A DNA stretch of 64,000 bases, taken from the NCBI GenBank assembly GCA_003243455.1, contig QFQS01000001.1, forward strand, positions 1,996,159-2,060,158, read 5' to 3'. The notes beneath the pieces were generated by a model. The model was not told the DNA's origin, ran no database searches, and was given only the letters and a program-made list of their open reading frames with translations. A program made the position numbers and the translations under genes. Below are positions 7,416-16,800 of this stretch, piece by piece. The stretch comes from Cereibacter sphaeroides. GTDB taxonomy: Bacteria; Pseudomonadota; Alphaproteobacteria; Rhodobacterales; Rhodobacteraceae. Every line of letters starts with the position of its first letter. The first letter of the stretch is position 1.

Positions 7416-9679
7416 CATGTCTTTGCCTGCTTGCCGCCAGGCGGCGCATCGGGCACCGCATGCGCCGCGGCAGCGCCGACCTCATGCAGTTGCTCTTCGG
7501 TCAGCTTTTCGTCGCTGCCACTGACACTGACCCGAACCTCACGCCGCGCGAACTGAATGCCGTTGGCCGCGAACTCTTCCTGAACCCGCTTGAAGATTTG
7601 CTTGCGGATGGCAAATTGTGCGCCCGGCTTGTGCATGAACTTGCCACGCACGACGATGCCGACATCGTTGAACTCGGCTACACCCTGGCTCTTGAACGGT
7701 TCGATGAAACCGGGCGCAAGCTCGGGGTTTTCCATCAGTTCCAGGCCGATGCGCTTGAATATCTTGCGCACCTTTTCGACATCGGTGTCGAAGGGCACGG
7801 TGAACCTCAGCTTCATGATGCCCCAGTCGCGGCCAAAGTTCGTGACGGTTTTGATGTTGCTGTAGGGAATGATCAGCACTGGTCCCTTGGCGTCGCGCAA
7901 TTGCAGCGAACGCAACGAGATTTTCTCGACAGTTCCGATTGTGCCGCCGGCGTCGATGAATTCGTTCAGGCGGAATGCGTCGTCGATCAGGAAGAACAGC
8001 CCCGAGACGACGTCGCTCACCAGCTTTTGCGCGCCAAAGCCGATGGCGATACCGGCGATGCCGGCGCCTGCCAGCAGCGGGGTGACGTCGATACCAAGGT
8101 TTCCCAGGGCGGTCAGCACCGTAAGGATGATGATCACCGCTTGCAAAGCCCAGCTTATCGGGGGCAGCACAGTGCCAAGGCGCGAACTCTTTACCGTCTG
8201 ACTTAGGGGTTTGTCCTCGTCGCCCGCCTGGTCGGAAACCGCCGTGTATTCGTTCGCAAGCTTGCGGTTGATCAGCAGACGCACGATTTCCCAGACCAGG
8301 TAGCCACTGACGCAGATCATCAGCGCCTGGACAAGGTGGACCGCGAACTGCTCACCCACCCCGGCACTGGCCATGTTCATCATCGACATATCCCAAAGCC
8401 GTGCCGTGATCAGGATCACCGCGCCGAAGACAACGACGCGACCGATGCGCGTATAGGCGCGTAGGTTGGCGTCATAGGCCCGCATTGCCACCGCGCCATC
8501 GCCGCGCATCGGGGGAACCATGTGCTGCACGATGGCCCGGATCAGCGTGTCCAGCATCGGCGCAATCAGCAAAACCGCCAGGCTGACCAGATGCCGGCCA
8601 TCACGCAACAACTCGGACTGCCCCATCGCGCCCATGACGCTGGCGAAAATCCAAGTCAGGCCAATCGCCGCCAGGCCGAACCAGGGATAGACATGCGCTG
8701 CCCAAAGCTCGAAACTTGTCAGCGTGGTCGTCCGGCCCCGGATGATCGAGCGTAGTCCATCCCTTGCCCGCACGAAAATAATGGCCAGCCAGACAAAGAC
8801 GGCGACGTTCAGCCAAAAGGCGATGCGATCGACATCGGGTGTCGCCCCTAGCGCCTGATTCACGCCAAGCAGCGCCAGCGCGAGGCCGATGACCATGACA
8901 ATGCCAAGGAAATTGAAGAACAGGTATTTGGCGCTTTTGTTGTCGCAGTACATGAGCCGCAGATCGCTGCGCTTTGGTGCAAGGAAAAACCGCAGTACCG
9001 CCAGGCTGAGCCGGGGGAAGAAGATTATCCAGCGCAGGATGGCATGGGCGACGGGTTCATCCCGGACGGGCATCAGAAAATGCACGACAAGCGACACGAC
9101 CACAAAGAACAGCAGGGTTCCTGCCGTCTCTCTCCACAGCCTTTTGGCAAGGATGGGCAGAGCCTCGAATATGTCGCGCCGGTCGCTTTCCGTGAGCGGC
9201 GGGATGCGGCTGGTCAGATAGAAGCGATAGAGCAGCGTCTCGGCAATGATGCCAAGCAACACGGCCAACAGGAAGACGCCGAAAAACACGGCAGCGCCCG
9301 ACCAGCCAAGCGTCGCAAGATAATTGCCCAGCACGCGACCTTCGGCGGCAACGATCTCTGGCGTGTTGACAACGTTGTAGCGCCAGGCGGCAAGCGTATC
9401 TAACGCTATATCGCCGAGAGCCGAGGCGAGGTCCGCTGGCCCCGCAGGTTCTGCCTCTGCCGCTTTTGGCGCATCTGCAACCGCGTCCAGCCGCTCCAGC
9501 AGCAAGCTCCTGACCTGCTCGTCCGTCAAACGAGACACGAGGCTGTCAACGGCCTCGGGCGTCAGCGGATTGGGCAGAGTGACAGGCTCGGTTGCCGTCT
9601 GGGCAAGCGACGCGACGGGGACTATCATGACGGCCATCGCGAACAGCAGATGGGCGACCATACTTGCAAGACTGCGCAT
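7415..9679 (-). CDS. Large mechanosensitive ion channel (MscS family)
   Basis: The 754-aa protein has a signal-like first segment, a periplasmic region (about residues 30-130), then about ten membrane segments and a C-terminal MscS core. In the core, a pore helix rich in Gly/Ala (LLAGAGIAGIAIGFGAQ) precedes the beta domain with DDAFRLNEFIDAGG, TIGTVEKISLRS and PYSNIKTVTN. It would open under membrane tension to release solutes on osmotic down-shock. ATG 9679 has GAAGG five bases upstream. A TTG four codons earlier is also possible (GAGGGA upstream). A 13-base inverted repeat lies about 60 bases upstream. Confidence 0.9.
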   Translation of the reverse strand: MRSLASMVAHLLFAMAVMIVPVASLAQTATEPVTLPNPLTPEAVDSLVSRLTDEQVRSLLLERLDAVADAPKAAEAEPAGPADLASALGDIALDTLAAWRYNVVNTPEIVAAEGRVLGNYLATLGWSGAAVFFGVFLLAVLLGIIAETLLYRFYLTSRIPPLTESDRRDIFEALPILAKRLWRETAGTLLFFVVVSLVVHFLMPVRDEPVAHAILRWIIFFPRLSLAVLRFFLAPKRSDLRLMYCDNKSAKYLFFNFLGIVMVIGLALALLGVNQALGATPDVDRIAFWLNVAVFVWLAIIFVRARDGLRSIIRGRTTTLTSFELWAAHVYPWFGLAAIGLTWIFASVMGAMGQSELLRDGRHLVSLAVLLIAPMLDTLIRAIVQHMVPPMRGDGAVAMRAYDANLRAYTRIGRVVVFGAVILITARLWDMSMMNMASAGVGEQFAVHLVQALMICVSGYLVWEIVRLLINRKLANEYTAVSDQAGDEDKPLSQTVKSSRLGTVLPPISWALQAVIIILTVLTALGNLGIDVTPLLAGAGIAGIAIGFGAQKLVSDVVSGLFFLIDDAFRLNEFIDAGGTIGTVEKISLRSLQLRDAKGPVLIIPYSNIKTVTNFGRDWGIMKLRFTVPFDTDVEKVRKIFKRIGLELMENPELAPGFIEPFKSQGVAEFNDVGIVVRGKFMHKPGAQFAIRKQIFKRVQEEFAANGIQFARREVRVSVSGSDEKLTEEQLHEVGAAAAHAVPDAPPGGKQAKT

Positions 9680-9736
9680 TCGGACCTTCAACTCCCTCGA
9701 TCGGCCTTTGGCCTTTGTATTTTCGAGATCACCTTA

Positions 9737-9764
9737 ATTTTCGGAAATCCAGATTTCTGAAAAT
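9737..9764. repeat. 13-base near-perfect inverted repeat upstream of the MscS gene
   Basis: ATTTTCGGAAATC (9737-9749) and GATTTCTGAAAAT (9752-9764) are complementary at 12 of 13 positions, with a 2-base spacer. The arms sit in the 5' region of the MscS gene. A 2-base loop disfavours an RNA hairpin and favours a dimeric regulator site. No regulator can be named. Confidence 0.6.
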
Positions 9765-9931
9765 CCTCCGATGTCCCAGTAGCCCCGCTGCTGCACGTCA
9801 GGTTTCGATATGCGGAAATTCACCGGGATCGGCCAACTTTCCGTGAGGCATAGCACCCTCATCGTAGAGCGAAAACAAAATCCTGCTCGCTTCGCTTTTT
9901 TCAGACTGCGGATGTAGCCGCCAGCCCAGGG

Positions 9932-10912
9932 TCATCCCACCACACATTTGGCGGTAAAGACGCCGAGTGGTGGAAACGTCATATCGAAAATCCTTGCGCG
10001 CCGACCGGTCTGCTGTGCCAACACGCTCATCAGCGCTCCGACGTCCGGCAAAGGCAGGACTGCCAACCGCTGTGCAATCTTTACAGGTTCTGGCCAGAGA
10101 CTTGCACGCGAAGCGCCACGATACCTGCGGAAATGCGCCTGATCGGCACCCGTCAGATCCCGCACGTCAATACCGCGATTTTCAAGCGCCACCATGTTGC
10201 GCCAGTGGAATACCGCCTCTTCCGCAGCATGGCGCAAGGCCTGTCCGGCCTCACACCCTGCAGCCGACCCTGCCGTCGCCCTTCCCCCGTCAAGATCGCT
10301 GCAACGCGCGGCAGCCATCGCATACCCTTCGGCAAAAACGCCGAGCCGCAGATCAAGCCGCCGCAGTTGGCCTTCAAGCCATGTGGAAATGGATTTCACG
10401 TCTTCAAGCTGCTGTGGCTCAGGATCGTCAAGCTCGGGAATACCTTGCTCCAATCTCTCGAAATGCAAGTGCTCCAGTTGCTCCAGCACCGCCCGAAGCA
10501 TGGCGCTTTCAAGGCTGTCGCCCGAAGCTGCGCCCACGGACGTGACCGCACCTTTCGCCCCTGGTGCCCCAAGCGCCAGGTCATGGGCCGGGGCATCCTC
10601 GACCGGTCCGCCCACCGTTATCAGCGGTGAAAACCACGCAGGCATGTCGTGGCGAAACTGCAAGGCATAACGTTCGGCTCCTTCAGCCAGAGCCTTGGTG
10701 GCAGCCTCACTCCGGCTCTCGCCGAAGCCTGTGGCAATGCGGTGGCGCAGGGCGTTGTCGGGCGGTCGGCAACCAGAGGGCAACGCAACAGCGACAGTCG
10801 CGATCTGGAACGGGAATCCTTCGGACATCGGCGGGAACATCGGCTCTGATAAAAGTCGGTGTGAAATTGCCGAGGCAAATCGGGGTTCAATCACGCCCGG
10901 GCCGATGGTCAT
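9932..10912 (-). CDS. Compact YcaO-family protein
   Basis: The 326-aa protein shows the ATP-binding helices of YcaO enzymes. The first is SEAATKALAEGAERYALQF (about residues 67-85), which fits the conserved S-x-A-x2-E-x2-ER pattern. The second is LESAMLRAVLEQLEH, and the third is AGQALRHAAEEAVFHW. The end IFDMTFPPLG resembles the late DxTxPxxG strand. YcaO enzymes activate backbone amides with ATP to make azolines, thioamides or amidines in peptides and proteins. This one is short, with no fused cyclodehydratase partner and no TfuA neighbour. ATG 10912 is chosen because GAGGA precedes it; an upstream TTG at 10957 is weaker. It is divergent from a 93-aa peptide gene, only 65 bases away. Confidence 0.8.
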   Translation of the reverse strand: MTIGPGVIEPRFASAISHRLLSEPMFPPMSEGFPFQIATVAVALPSGCRPPDNALRHRIATGFGESRSEAATKALAEGAERYALQFRHDMPAWFSPLITVGGPVEDAPAHDLALGAPGAKGAVTSVGAASGDSLESAMLRAVLEQLEHLHFERLEQGIPELDDPEPQQLEDVKSISTWLEGQLRRLDLRLGVFAEGYAMAAARCSDLDGGRATAGSAAGCEAGQALRHAAEEAVFHWRNMVALENRGIDVRDLTGADQAHFRRYRGASRASLWPEPVKIAQRLAVLPLPDVGALMSVLAQQTGRRARIFDMTFPPLGVFTAKCVVG

Positions 10913-10977
10913 GGATTCCTCGTGCGGCAATACCGATTTTAGTCTATCATAGAACAATTCAGGCTAGGGGGATTCAA

Positions 10978-11259
10978 ATGGCTAGACTGATATTGGCGTC
11001 TGGGTTCAATCTAAAGAACCTCGGTTATGCCGTTTTAGATGCGGCAACCACCTCCAACAAATCCGCTGCGGAAGATGCCATTAGGGCCATGGTTGTCCCG
11101 CAGTTCAGCGATAAACTTGTCTTCCACTACGATAGCGCGGCTGCAATCAACATCGTCATTCCCAACATTACTCTTAGTGGTCCTGCCGATTCTGGCGGAC
11201 TGAACGATGTGGCGGCCGAAGCCATTGGCAGTATCGTCATTTACGGCTGCGCAAACTGA
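10978..11259 (+). CDS. 93-aa peptide of unknown family, divergent from ycaO
   Basis: ATG 10978 has AGGGGG at the right distance. The 93-aa product begins MARLILASGFNLKNLGYAVL, lacks a signal peptide and has a hydrophobic, Ala/Ile/Val-rich body. Its single Cys lies at residue 91, in the terminal YGCAN. No domain was recognised. The position next to a YcaO gene, the small size and the single C-terminal Cys make a modified-peptide (RiPP) substrate possible, but no leader motif of a known class was seen. It is 16 bases upstream of the cyclase gene and probably in one operon with it. Confidence 0.65.
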   Translation: MARLILASGFNLKNLGYAVLDAATTSNKSAAEDAIRAMVVPQFSDKLVFHYDSAAAINIVIPNITLSGPADSGGLNDVAAEAIGSIVIYGCAN

Positions 11260-11275
11260 AAACAGGGCGTCTGCA

Positions 11276-12949
11276 ATGACGGAGCGATTGATTCCCGAGT
11301 TGCAGGCCGTACTCGTGGTTGATGCGATCGGTTTTACTTCGCGGATGGAGCATGATCCCGACGGCTGCATTCAGGCCATGATCGAGGCGCGCCTGAAGAT
11401 GCTTCGCGCCTGCGAGACAGAGGCAGGCCAGGTAGTGGACACGCCGGGCGACTTCATCCTTGCCGTTTTCCCGTCGGTCAAAGCCGCCCTTTCTGCCGCC
11501 CGCATTTTTACCGCCAAAGACGGCGCTGACGATGCACTGCCTTTCCGTGCCGCCATAGACATAGGCGAAGTATATCCGGTGGACGGAAAGTTGCTTGGGG
11601 CCGCAATCAACACTGCCGCCCGCCTGCAAGAGCTTGCCGGGCAGAACGGGATAGTTCTGTCGGAGCGCGCCTATCAATCCCTGGCGCGGCGTGAGCGTTT
11701 CCAGTTCGCCCTGATCGGCGAAATACCCCTGAAAAACATCGAGCGGCCCGTGCGCGCCTATCAACTGGCCAGGGGCGCAAGGTATCATGCCCATCCGTTG
11801 CTTTCGACGAGCACACAGATGCCCGTAGTCTTTGTCTGCGGCTTTCGCGTCATCGGTCAAAGCAAGCGGGCCAGAATCTTTGCCGAAAGCCTGAGTGAAG
11901 AACTTGTCACCGTGCTTGGCGCGATACGGGGGCTGATGGCGATCCGCACGCCCCATAGCACCAGCCCGGAGCATCCGGGCCATGAGATCAGCGGCCAGAT
12001 CCGCGATGGCGAGGTGCTGCGCGTCACGGCACAGCTACGATCGGTGCCGGATGGAGAAGTGCTGTGGACCGGGCGGTTTGACTGCGCCGACACAAAGGAT
12101 TTCAGGGCGGACGAGGAAATCTCGCGCCGGGTGGTCGAGGCGATACAGCTGACGCTGAGCGACGGCGAATGGACGCGTCTGTGGTCCGAAGCGACGACAA
12201 CGCTTCAGGCCTGGGAGCATTTTCAGCAGGGCCGGGTTCTGGAGGCGAGCGCCACGCGCGACGGATTGTTGCGGGCGAAAGAGCATTTTCGCAGCGCCAT
12301 TGCCGCCGACAACAGCTTTGTGACGGCAAAGGTCGCGCTTGGTTTCTGCCTGGTGGACGAGGTGCGCCTGGGTTTGTCGTCAGACCCGGCGCAGTCCAGG
12401 GCCCAGATCGCCCTTCTGCTTGACGAAATCGAAACTGGCTTCCCTGCCGATCCTTACGGGCGGGCGCTGAAAGCTTTTTGCAAAAGCCTGAACGGCCACC
12501 ATGCCGAGGCTTGCGAGATCATGCATGGTGTCGTGCAGGATTGCCCTGAAAGCCCCGAGCTGTTGTCCTACTACGCTGTCCTGCTTGAGTATGACGGCCA
12601 GTTGCAGGCGGCCATCACGATCTACGAACGCGCCCTGCGCCTGACCCGCTATCCACCGGCCTGGATCCGCACCAATCTGGCGCTGGCCCGCATGATACTT
12701 GGCGACCCTTCGGCCAAGTCCATGTTCGAGCTCGACATCCGCAGCAACCCTCGCAATGTGCGCGCGCATGTGGGCATGGTCGCCGCCGAAGCGCAGGACG
12801 GACGCATTGAGGCGGCCCGCTATTGGGCCGACCGGCTTCGCTCACTGGAACCGGACTTCAAGGCTGACCGATGGCGGGATACGGTTTGCTTCAGCGACCT
12901 TTCCATCCATCGGCGCGTCGCCGAGTCGCTCAGGCTTGCGGGCCTTTAG
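11276..12949 (+). CDS. Class III adenylate/guanylate cyclase with TPR-like C-terminus
   Basis: The 557-aa protein has an N-terminal class III cyclase domain (about residues 8-170). Metal-binding aspartates are seen in VVDAIGFTSRM and TPGDFILAVF, and the transition-state Asn/Arg pair in AAINTAARLQ. A TolB-like region follows (about 180-300; LSEELVTVLGAIRG), then a TPR-type helical repeat region to the end. The layout is common among alphaproteobacterial regulatory cyclases. It probably makes cAMP in response to a protein- or peptide-sensed cue. There is no membrane segment. ATG 11276 follows the peptide gene by 16 bases, suggesting co-transcription. Confidence 0.85.
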   Translation: MTERLIPELQAVLVVDAIGFTSRMEHDPDGCIQAMIEARLKMLRACETEAGQVVDTPGDFILAVFPSVKAALSAARIFTAKDGADDALPFRAAIDIGEVYPVDGKLLGAAINTAARLQELAGQNGIVLSERAYQSLARRERFQFALIGEIPLKNIERPVRAYQLARGARYHAHPLLSTSTQMPVVFVCGFRVIGQSKRARIFAESLSEELVTVLGAIRGLMAIRTPHSTSPEHPGHEISGQIRDGEVLRVTAQLRSVPDGEVLWTGRFDCADTKDFRADEEISRRVVEAIQLTLSDGEWTRLWSEATTTLQAWEHFQQGRVLEASATRDGLLRAKEHFRSAIAADNSFVTAKVALGFCLVDEVRLGLSSDPAQSRAQIALLLDEIETGFPADPYGRALKAFCKSLNGHHAEACEIMHGVVQDCPESPELLSYYAVLLEYDGQLQAAITIYERALRLTRYPPAWIRTNLALARMILGDPSAKSMFELDIRSNPRNVRAHVGMVAAEAQDGRIEAARYWADRLRSLEPDFKADRWRDTVCFSDLSIHRRVAESLRLAGL

Positions 12950-13012
12950 ACGAACCACCCCTGATGCAGCGAAATGCTTGCTTGCGCTGCATCAAATTAC
13001 TCCAGAAATAGA

Positions 13013-13040
13013 AAAGCCGGCAGCCTGTGCCACCGGCTTT
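13013..13040. terminator. Bidirectional terminator between convergent genes
   Basis: Arms AAAGCCGG (13013-13020) and CCGGCTTT (13033-13040) enclose a 12-base loop. On the minus strand the stem is followed by TTTTC, closing the EF-hand transcript. On the plus strand it lies 64 bases past the cyclase stop. Confidence 0.75.
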
Positions 13041-13062
13041 CGGCCAGCCCCAGTGGCTCGCC

Positions 13063-13422
13063 TCAGTTCAACTGCCCGCTCTGGTCCAGGTCCGCCGCGG
13101 CAAAATCGGCGTGCATGGTAGCGCGCAGTTCTTCCAGCGACAGGTTGCCATCCTTGTCGGTATCGATGGCGACGAATTGCTCTTCCGTCAGCGCACCTTC
13201 CAGATCGGACTTGTCGACCTTGCCATCCTGGTTTCTGTCCATTCCAGGATATATCGTCTCGGCGAACACATCGATCTCTTCGATGGAAATCTTGCCGTCG
13301 CCGTCGCGATCAAGCGCTGCCGCTTGTTCGCCCGGGAATTCGTCGGCCGTCTGCGCCACAGCCGGCAGAGACAAAAAGGCAAGGCCTGAAACAATTGCCA
13401 GCGTTTTCAATGTGATGCTCAT
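13063..13422 (-). CDS. Periplasmic EF-hand calcium-binding protein
   Basis: The 119-aa product begins with a Sec signal peptide (MSITLKTLAIVSGLAFLSLP, cleavage near AVAQ). It carries EF-hand loops starting near D38 (DRDGDGKISIEE), D62 (DRNQDGKVDKSD) and D87 (DTDKDGNLSLEE), each with acidic residues at the coordinating positions. A fourth loop (DLDQSGQLN) starts at D111 but is cut off by the stop codon. It should bind calcium in the periplasm; its partner is unknown. ATG 13422 is used rather than an upstream GTG because the signal peptide starts there. It lies 14 bases after the glycine-zipper gene. Confidence 0.85.
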   Translation of the reverse strand: MSITLKTLAIVSGLAFLSLPAVAQTADEFPGEQAAALDRDGDGKISIEEIDVFAETIYPGMDRNQDGKVDKSDLEGALTEEQFVAIDTDKDGNLSLEELRATMHADFAAADLDQSGQLN

Positions 13423-13436
13423 GCCACTCACCGCGC

Positions 13437-13688
13437 TCACGATTTCTTTTTGCAGGAAAGCTTGTGGGTCAACAGCCCGCCACCGGCGCCGCCCGCGACC
13501 TGCATGAGCGTCTTGCCCGCTCCGCCTCCGAAAAACCCTCCAAGCGCCACCCCAAGCAGGACACCGGTCGCAGTGCCCGCGATGCAGGCCATCTCATGGT
13601 CACGCTTCTGCTGTGTCGTCTCGGTTTGGGCGAACGATGCGGTCGCGCCAAAGCAAACCGCAGTCACCAACAAACAGGCTTTTCTCAT
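13437..13688 (-). CDS. Small glycine-zipper membrane/secreted protein
   Basis: The 83-aa product begins MRKACLLVTAVCFGATASFA, a signal peptide. A Gly-rich hydrophobic stretch follows (LLGVALGGFFGGGAGKTL and AGGAGGGLLTHKL), typical of glycine-zipper proteins that insert in or associate with the envelope. It ends in CKKKS. No specific family was recognised. It is the first gene of a two-gene operon with the EF-hand protein. Confidence 0.7.
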   Translation of the reverse strand: MRKACLLVTAVCFGATASFAQTETTQQKRDHEMACIAGTATGVLLGVALGGFFGGGAGKTLMQVAGGAGGGLLTHKLSCKKKS

Positions 13689-13805
13689 GTGAAAATTCCC
13701 CCAAAATTCTGGATCATATCCCTGGCCCGCCAACGCGGTTCGCCGACACTACAAAAGCCGTTGCAGTCGGGAAAGGGGGATTGCGTATCGCAATATGGAG
13801 ATAGA

Positions 13806-13834
13806 ATGGAAGCAGCCGTCAAAGCCGCTTCCAT
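13806..13834 (-). terminator. Hairpin after the outer-membrane barrel gene
   Basis: Arms ATGGAAGCAGC and GCCGCTTCCAT (11 bases, one mismatch) flank a 7-base loop, 17 bases past the stop of the barrel gene. The following T tract is poor (TCTAT), so termination efficiency is uncertain. Confidence 0.5.
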
Positions 13835-13850
13835 GCTGGCGCACCGTCCG

Positions 13851-16800
13851 TCAGAACTTCGCGATCAGGTTGATCTGCGCACCCCGATCATCCTGGGTAA
13901 GATCGGTCAGGTCATCCGAGAAATCGGCAAAGTTATATGACGCACCCAGCATCACATGCTCACCGATCTGCTTGTAAGCTCCGATTACCGTTCCGAAATT
14001 CGAGGTTCCTCCCTGCACCGTAGTCAGGTTGCGGCCCTCGATCAGCAGATCCCATTCGCGAACAAGGTGATAGCGCGCGTTGGCGACGACCAGCCAGGCG
14101 TCATTGTCCGAAAAGGCGCTGTTCTGGTCCGGCGCGCTTTTGGACAGGCGCCCACCAATCTTGCCACCGATCGTCCATCTCGGCGACAGGTCGTATTCGG
14201 CATCAAGGCTTAGAACCTGGCTGCGTTGCAGCGGCTCGGTATTGCCTTCGTCATCGACAAGCTGATCGACCATGTTGTTCAGGTATTCATACTTGGCCAG
14301 GACGTTCAGCCGGTCGTTCAGGATCGGGCGGAACGCATAGCCAAGTGAAAGGTCGAAATAGTCGCCTTCGGGCAGGGACTCGCTGGCGGTTTCGTTGAAC
14401 ATCGCCTCCAGGTCCGCGACGATGCGTGCCTCGTTGGTCAGCTCATATCGGGCAAGGCCGGTCAGAAGGTAGGTATCCAGGGTGCCATCGTCGCTGTCGT
14501 CCTGGATGACCTCGATCCGGCCGCGCAGGTTAAGTTGCTCTCCGTTGTCATGCCGAACGCCGACAGACACGGAAGTTCGGTCCACGTCGCCGTCGGGATC
14601 GCCCGTTACCACCCCTGTCTCGATGGCACCCGAATAGATCGTGCGTTCCGTGAGCTGGTATTCAACGCCGTAGGTCGAGGTCAGCGAGGTCTGCTGTCCG
14701 AAAAGGTCATAGGTATTTTCGGCATAGGCGGTGACCGAGTCACTGTAGCGCCGACGCCCGCCGGCCACGAACTGACCCTGATCATTGCCGGTCAGGACCA
14801 CATCGTCAATCGTCCGGTCCGGGTCCAGGGCATAGCCGAAGTAAACGCTCGACTCCTCGCCCTTGTCCTGCCCGAACATCACGCGCGCACCGACGCCGGT
14901 CGCACCGTCGGACACTTCGCCCTTGATGGACCAGTTGTCGTTGATCGCAACCTCGCCGCCCACGCCAAGGCGGTCGCTGCGGTCGAGATCGCCTGTAACG
15001 TTCAGCGATCCCTGGCCGAAAACATACCATTCCAGCCGATCAGACGGCGACATGATCAGCCGGGCCGCCACATCGTCGCGCGTTCCCGTATCGTCCGTGC
15101 TGGTCGGATCCTCGCTGTCCAGACGACCGTAGCCAAGCTCTACCGCCATTCGGGGCGAAAGCTGATGGCGCAGGATAACCTTGCCCTGATCGTCCCGGAC
15201 ACCCGGATCTTCATCGTAGTGGTCGTAGCTCAGGATCAGGCCAGTCGACTGCGACAGCGGCAGTTCAGCAGCGAAACCCCAGTAAAGTTCCGGGTCGGTG
15301 ATCTGATAGTCGAGCGAGGAGAAACCGGCATCAAAGCTTTGATAGTAAGCGCTTACAACACCCGCGCCGCCCGCCCAAAGCTCATCCAGTGCTGCCTGAG
15401 CCTCGATCCGATAGGCATTGCCGCTGCCGTCGGGGGCGTCGGTCGTATCGTTGGTCAGGCCGCCGTTCAGAGATGAGATATAGCCAAAACCGGGGCCATC
15501 CGTCCGCGCGATCTCGGCTTTCAGGAAGGTCCGGTCGCTTTTCTGCCAGGACAGGTCGATGCCATAGGCGGTCTGATCCGCTTCGCCGGAATTGTCGATC
15601 TGCGCTGTCGCGCCAAGCTGCCAGCCATCGGCGATGCCAGAGGTCAGACGCCCGCCATAGGCATAGCCGTCCACATCGCCAACCGCCGGTCGCCATTCGT
15701 ATTGGGCGATCAGGTTCAGCGTGTCGTCGCCGTTCGGGTTCGACGACAAAAGTGCGCCCGAACTGCCGTAGCCGGACAGCGGGCTATACAACGTGATGAC
15801 GCCCTGGATGTAGTTGATGTCATAGTCTTCGCCCTGCACCAGCGAGGTGCGGGAAATGACCCTCTGGGTATTGCCGTCCCGCAACTCGACGGTCAGCGTT
15901 TCCGACCCGACAAGGATGTCCTGCTTGGTCAGGAAATAGACCGATCCGCCCGTGCCGCGCAGAACGTCGCGCTGCGGCAACTGGTCCGGCTGGGCCGCAT
16001 AACCTTCGAACCGCAGCCTCGGGGAACCTTCGGAGTTCGCCGCCTGCGTCTGAAGGACGGTTTGCGCGCCATACAGCGTGCGCTCGTTGCGCAAAAGCTC
16101 GGTGCCCTGGCTGGTCGATTTGAAATCGCCCCACAGACCAAAGTTTCCGTTCTTTTCGACCTTGATATAGAATCCGCCCGAGGTGGGCGCATCCTCGATC
16201 AGCTCTGAATTGTCGCCGTAGGTCGGATAGGCCAGGTCAGGGTCAAGCCGGTTCAGGATTGAGTTCGGATCCTTGTCCAGAATATTGCTGAACAGGTTGT
16301 CGATGTCGTCTTCGCCACTGTCAGCCTGCATCGTGATCTGGAAGCCGCGCGCGGTCGTCCCCTTGGCATAGCCCGAAAGTCGACCAGAGTTATATGTGTC
16401 GCCGCCGCCATCCTCACCGCCGCCACTGCTGCGGCCGAAGGTCAGGTCGGCGACACCGACATAGAACCATTCGGATTTGGGAATGTTGATGTCCCGAGAG
16501 ATGGTCTGCGACGTGCCATTCGGATGGATCACACGCACATCCACCGTGCGCGCGCCCACCGGCAGAACACGCTGGATCACTGCCTTGCCCGATCCATCAG
16601 GAGTGACAACGGTGCCAAGCGTCTCGACCTTCGCCCCCGGCGGCAGGTTTTGCACATAGACCGTGACGGCCCCGCCACGCACCGGAATGTTGCGGACAGC
16701 GGCGTTGTCGCTGCCCTCTTCCTGGGTCGCAAGGTCCGTCAGCCCCCGGTCGAAAGAGGTTCCAAGCAGCACGGGCCGCGTCTCGTCATAGCGACGCGAT

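Noticed and set aside
14535..15476. 313-codon plus-strand frame inside the barrel gene
   Set aside because: Antisense to a coherent outer-membrane barrel with signal peptide and terminal Phe; no domain or RBS.
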